Assembly: GCA_039111635.1 (NCBI GenBank)
Contig: JBCAQO010000004.1
Span: 2,666,001 to 2,730,000, forward strand
From: Heterobasidion occidentale
Taxonomy: Eukaryota; Basidiomycota; Agaricomycetes; Russulales; Bondarzewiaceae
Direction: 5' to 3'
DNA: 64,000 nt
The position numbers and the translations under genes are program-made. Positions 60,193-64,000 of this stretch are shown one piece after another. A model generated the notes under the pieces. It was not told where the DNA came from, did not search any database, and was given only the letters and a program-made list of their open reading frames with translations. Each line of letters begins with the position of its first letter. Position 1 is the stretch's first letter.

Positions 60193-60353
60193 CGAGTGCC
60201 TTGTGTTCGGTTGTTGTGCTTCTTGCTGCGGTCGAATGCGATTTGTACATACGAATGCCATGGTCAGCTCTTCTTCCATGTCGCAAGGGTTTAATGCGGC
60301 GCCCATACGAATATTACGCCATCTTCTTTGGCGTCTGACTGATAATACATAAC

Positions 60354-61341
60354 ATGACAGCTGCTGATCTTGCCATTCGACTCCCCGCGTACCTCATAAC
60401 CTCCATGATGAAAGAAAGCATCAACTTTGATTCTTTCGAGTCGGTCAAACCACCGAAACCAGCAGACACGAGGGCGCCCTTCGACGATCCGAGAGCAGAC
60501 ATCATCTTACGGTCGTCCGACAACGTCGACTTCCGCGTTCCACACCCTCATCCTCTCCATGGCCTCCGATTTCTTCAAGGTCATACTACATGCCTCTTCT
60601 CTGTCACAACAAACCACTGGCACGGACGGTCTTCCCCTCGTGCCCGTCTCAGAGCCCTCTCACATCCTCGACATACTTCTCCGCTCATGTTATCCCCGGC
60701 GCTTCCCGCTGTCAAGAACGATACCACTCATCGACATCGGGCTCGTTCTCGACGCCGCCCAGAAGTATCACGTGAACGCATTCGACGACGTCGCAGGATC
60801 GCTGCTGATGAACTTCGTCGACGAAGAGCCGGTCACGGTGTACGCGATCGCATGCTGCCACGGCCTGAAGGATGTCGCGGCCAAGGCTGCCCTGTGCTCC
60901 TTGAAGCAGCCCTTCATGTCCTCCCGCCCTCAAGAGCTAGACAGTATATCGGGCACCCAGATGTACGACCTCCTGCAGTACCACCGTACATGCGGCAAGA
61001 TCGCCAGTGCAGTCGCATCGTCCACACAATGGTTGTGTGCATGTTCCAACACGATAACCAAGACACAACTCTGCACGACGTGTTACACCACAGTGCCGGT
61101 AGATTCTCAGTGGTGGGCTCCGAAGGGTGTATGGGACCATTTCGTCAAGGCGGGTACGGTGTTGAAACAACACCCCTACGGACAAGCGATCTATCGCGAG
61201 GGCATCATGCAGCCCTCCATCACGTCTTGCAGGTGCGGCAAGGGCATGGATAGGCTAGATGGCCTGGTTCAGCTGTGGCAGCTGTTTGCTGCTGAAGTAG
61301 ATAGGGTGGTATCTGAGGTTCGTCCCAAAGTTTCTGCGTGA
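60354..61341 (+). CDS. BTB/POZ domain protein
   Basis: Probable protein-protein interaction or Cul3-adaptor-type protein. The BTB core reads DDPRADIILRSSDNVDFRV, HTLILSMASDFFKVIL, LPLVPVSEPSHILDILLRSCYP, TIPLIDIGLVLDAAQKYHVN; the rest contains helices and a Cys-rich part (CACSNTITKTQLCTTCY) and ends VDRVVSEVRPKVSA. One extra C near 60540 shifts the frame between DFRV and HTLIL (conserved across BTB proteins), otherwise the gene is an uninterrupted exon. The N-terminus (MTAADLAIRLPAYLITSMMK or the second ATG pair near 60404) is not certain. Such BTB proteins are numerous in Agaricomycetes; no partner is evident. Confidence 0.8.
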
Positions 61342-61737
61342 CGCATGCATGCATCCTCAACGTACTACGGCTGTTGGGCAGGTTCCTCCTCCGAAGATTT
61401 GATTCGTTGGGCTCAAACCGCTCGTCAGTGCTTTTCATAGCACGTCTGTATTTCTGCCCTGTATTTTCGCATCTGTTGTGTGCCGTTACTGTTCCTCAGG
61501 CTCTGTATGATAAGCTGTGTGCCAACGATTCAATGATCACACGGTTCCTGTATTCTTGCCATCGACGAATCTTTCGAGACACGATCATCTGTACTGCTTG
61601 TCAACGCAGCTGCATAAAGAGTGATTACCGAGATATAGTCCCATAGACCGCACCACAAATACATTTTACAAACCGTGCCACCTCAAGGTAAGCGAATGAA
61701 TCGGCCAACCATCTACGCTTACCAGACGCACAGGTGC
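61342..61737. other. Spacer between convergent BTB and SERINC genes
   Basis: About 400 bases with both 3' ends. No gene seen. Confidence 0.4.
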
Positions 61738-63689
61738 TTAGATATCAGAGAACCTAAGGAAGCGTCGAAGGTCAGCCAGATCAAACAGAAAGCATCGGGC
61801 AGACACAGATGGGACGCACCGATCGGGCATGATCACAGGCGCAAGCAGACTCCAGATATACAAGAGCATGCATACCCACGAGCTGACGATGCGCATCCAC
61901 ATCGCAGTCTCCGAGCGGCCAATGGACACGTCTTCCGTGCCTGAATCCGGTGACGAGCTCGCTTTCATCACGTTCCTGCAGCGCAGTTCATTCAAGATGA
62001 GAATTGAAAATGTATGTGGGAAAACAAGAAACACACCAGTCCGTGAGCAGCATGGCAACGTACATCGCTCCGATGGCGAAGATGATGTGGAACCAGGTGT
62101 ACTGGATGCAATGGAATAGTAAGAAATGGCCAACATATAAGGTGGACATACGCAACACACATTATAGCGGGTACCAGACCGTTCATCGTCTCTCATCTCG
62201 CCCAACTCAACCTCTTCTTCATCGTCCTCCTCTTCTTGCAAGGCGGATGCTGGGATTGCGCTGTTTATCCACACGAAAACCCGTCAGCAAAAACAGGACG
62301 GGTATTTTCGAGGAGAGTCCACATACCCGGCTTCGACAGCTGCAAGCAGCGCCTGATACCTCGGAGACTCTGTCCTACCCGGCTGCGTGCTGACTACACT
62401 GACCTCGTGTCCCTCTTCTGGGTCGATAGGCAGCTGCACAGATCCGTATTTCTTCTTACCGACCAACGCTCTGCTCTGCGTGGCTGCACGCGTCGTCGAA
62501 TACGCGATGGCCAAAAAGGTGAACGCGGCGCCCACAACGACGGCGGTGGTGCGCGTGCCGGTGGCCGCGCCAGACCGAAGGGGATTACAGGTTTCGTGCG
62601 CGTGGTTGCCCACGGCGGACATGACGAGGTATGTGCAGTACGCGGCGACCATGCTGCTCTGTGCGAGGCCCGAGCGGGGGTTATACTCCTGCACCGTCGG
62701 GTGTATACAGAGGATTGTGATGAGAATACACAGCGCGAGGTTGAACGAAATGAAGAATCTGTTGAGAGTGCACCCCGACGCAGTGAAAAACGCGTAGAGC
62801 ACACCGGTGAGCGCGATCGTCGCGAGGTACATCCCGCCTGTGGACCCGATGAGGATCCATTGCCAGAGATTCGAAGACGGAGACGCTTCCCAGTTCTCGA
62901 GGCAGGTTTCGGACCACGAATGCGCGAAGTCGACGAGGAGGACAAGACCGAGGAGGATGAAGATGGTGGCACCGATGAGGGAGACGTAGTTGCCCCAAAA
63001 GATGAAGAAGCCGTTCGGGATGAGGAATGATATAGCTACGAGGACAAACCAAAGGAGGACTTTCGGCCCCCACCACCTGAGGTTATTCAGCATGAGCATG
63101 ATCGAATGAAGGTAGATTAGAGAGATGGCTGCTCACCCGTTCTGAATTGCTGCCCGCTTGTCTCTTGTGTCCTTCACACCGATCAACCCTATGCTCAAGA
63201 TCGCATGGAACAAGGAGAGCGCAAAGCAGATACGATGAACCTTAAGTGAATTGGTCAGTCAGACAGTAGGGCTGCGCAGACTGTGAGACGTACGGCGAGA
63301 ACACCATAACATTTGTCGCCCTCACAGTCCATCTTGATGTAGTCATAACTCCACTTCTCGATTTGATGTATCATGAATGACGTTCTCATCGTCCACGCAA
63401 GCATGGAGTTCAGCGCAAAGATCATCTAAACGACCATGATAAGCTCGGGTGCGAAGAAAAGGGAGGACCGAGCTCACTGCAAACCCCACACGGGTCGCAA
63501 TTGAAGAATTGCAGTTGCACGACTTGAAGAACATCGACGCTAGCAATGACTATGGATGGTCTGAGTAGCGTTTGATGACCACGGATACTCACCTGCAGTC
63601 GAAGTGAAGCAGAACGCGAATCCAGCAAGACACGATGAAGCTATAGCTCCCAACGGACCAGCCAAAGGAATCGAAAGTAGAAGGCCCAT
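61738..63689 (-). CDS. TMS1: SERINC/TMS1 family multi-pass membrane protein
   Basis: Serine incorporator family, associated with serine-containing membrane lipids (phosphatidylserine, sphingolipids). The start MGLLLSIPLAGPLGA is followed by IASSCLAGFAFCF and a Cys-rich motif (SMFFKSCNCNSSIATRVGFA). Then come IEKWSYDYIKMDCEGDKCYG, VHRICFALSLFHAIL and WWGPKVLLWFVLVAISFLIP. Further helices include YVSLIGATIFILLGLVLLVD (with FAHSW), GGMYLATIALTGVLYAFF and FNLALCILITILCIHP. The C-terminal part has NYSFFHIIF-type helix FAIGAMYVAMLLTDW and MRIVSSWVCMLLYIWSLLAP, ending MPDRFSDI. About ten helices and ~460 residues fit the family. Introns at ~62330, ~62150 and ~61805, among others, keep frame. Divergent from a gene that starts near 63970. 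Confidence 0.93.
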
Positions 63690-63969
63690 GATGGGCTAGT
63701 AAGGCTCAAGGTGCCTGTGTTCTTGGTCGATGGCGTGCAACGCGTTCGAGGTTATGGATGTCGGCGAGCGTGGGTGCTCAAGGAGGGTGGTGGTAGTGGT
63801 AAGAGATGGAAAGTGAGGTTGAACTAGGTTGAACCCGCGTCATGACATCTTCCAGTCATCTTCCGCAGCTGCACCCAGCTGCACCCACTTTGCAGACTCT
63901 TTGCAGTCAATCAGAGCCACTACATCTGTCTTTTCCAGAGGTCTCGTTGTCCCACAGGAACACAGAAAC
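63690..63969. promoter_or_regulatory. Divergent promoter SERINC / next gene
   Basis: 280 bases between divergent start codons. TTGAACTAGGTTGAACCCG and CAGCTGCACCCAGCTGCACCC are short direct repeats within it; nothing else recognised. Confidence 0.4.
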
Positions 63970-64000
63970 ATGTCGAATTATGAACGGCTGTCTGCTCGTC
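63970..64000 (+). CDS. First codons of a gene cut by the window end
   Basis: ATG in good context (GAAACATGTC) opens a frame MSNYERLSAR that runs off the window. Only ten codons are visible, so I cannot name it. Confidence 0.35.
   Translation, partial: MSNYERLSAR

Overview
The window reads as nuclear DNA of a filamentous basidiomycete, probably a wood-decaying Agaricomycete. The genes are split by many short introns (about 48-70 bp, GTRNGT donors, YAG acceptors, CTNAY branch sites). Most of the sequence is strongly GC-rich. The set includes a secreted GH7 cellobiohydrolase, a proteinase K-like subtilase, F-box and BTB proteins, an MBOAT wax-synthase-like enzyme and HSPA12-type Hsp70, which are typical of Agaricomycetes. 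A 100-N scaffold gap lies at 20892-20991.

Layout. 1-9.1 kb: IWS1 elongation factor (-), a Ca3427-like periplasmic-binding-fold protein (+), and a Pro/Ser-rich F-box-like protein (-). 9-14.5 kb: gene-poor, holding a decayed aldo-keto reductase with an inverted internal block. 14.5-22 kb: subtilisin (+), YIP4 (-) and proteasomal RPT2 (+) in head-to-head arrangement, then a carnitine acetyltransferase cut by the gap. 22-25.7 kb: an SF1 (UPF1/SEN1-type) helicase whose body is visibly A+T-richer than its surroundings, and an orphan ORF. 26-31 kb: PAM18/TIM14, EFM4 and SGD1/NOM1. 31-40 kb: F-box protein, coiled-coil protein, and an HSPA12-type Hsp70 that appears spliced to a disordered tail of about 743 residues. 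41-46 kb: SUN-domain protein and CRAL-TRIO (Sec14-like) protein. 47-55 kb: GH7 cellobiohydrolase, MBOAT acyltransferase, APC/C subunit CDC16. 55-64 kb: F-box protein, DUF1748 protein, RAD51-paralogue, BTB protein, SERINC/TMS1 and the first codons of another gene.

The genes do not form one pathway; this is ordinary mixed fungal gene order. There are several divergent pairs sharing short promoters (YIP4/RPT2 159 bp, coiled-coil/Hsp70 331 bp, IWS1/Ca3427-like 457 bp) and convergent pairs with very short spacers (EFM4/SGD1 49 bp, CAT/helicase 95 bp).

A recurring feature is that highly conserved housekeeping genes (RPT2, PAM18, CDC16, CAT, SGD1, RAD51 paralogue, BTB) are interrupted by isolated one-base gains or losses with the protein otherwise conserved. 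I read this mainly as uncorrected sequencing/assembly error. CDS coordinates below are genomic spans from start to stop and include introns. I saw no CRISPR array, tRNA, rRNA or biosynthetic cluster. The most interesting items are the Hsp70-tail splice, several microexons (6, 17 and 20 nt, and 3- and 9-nt coding first exons), a GC-AG intron in RPT2, and the rearranged aldo-keto reductase relic.
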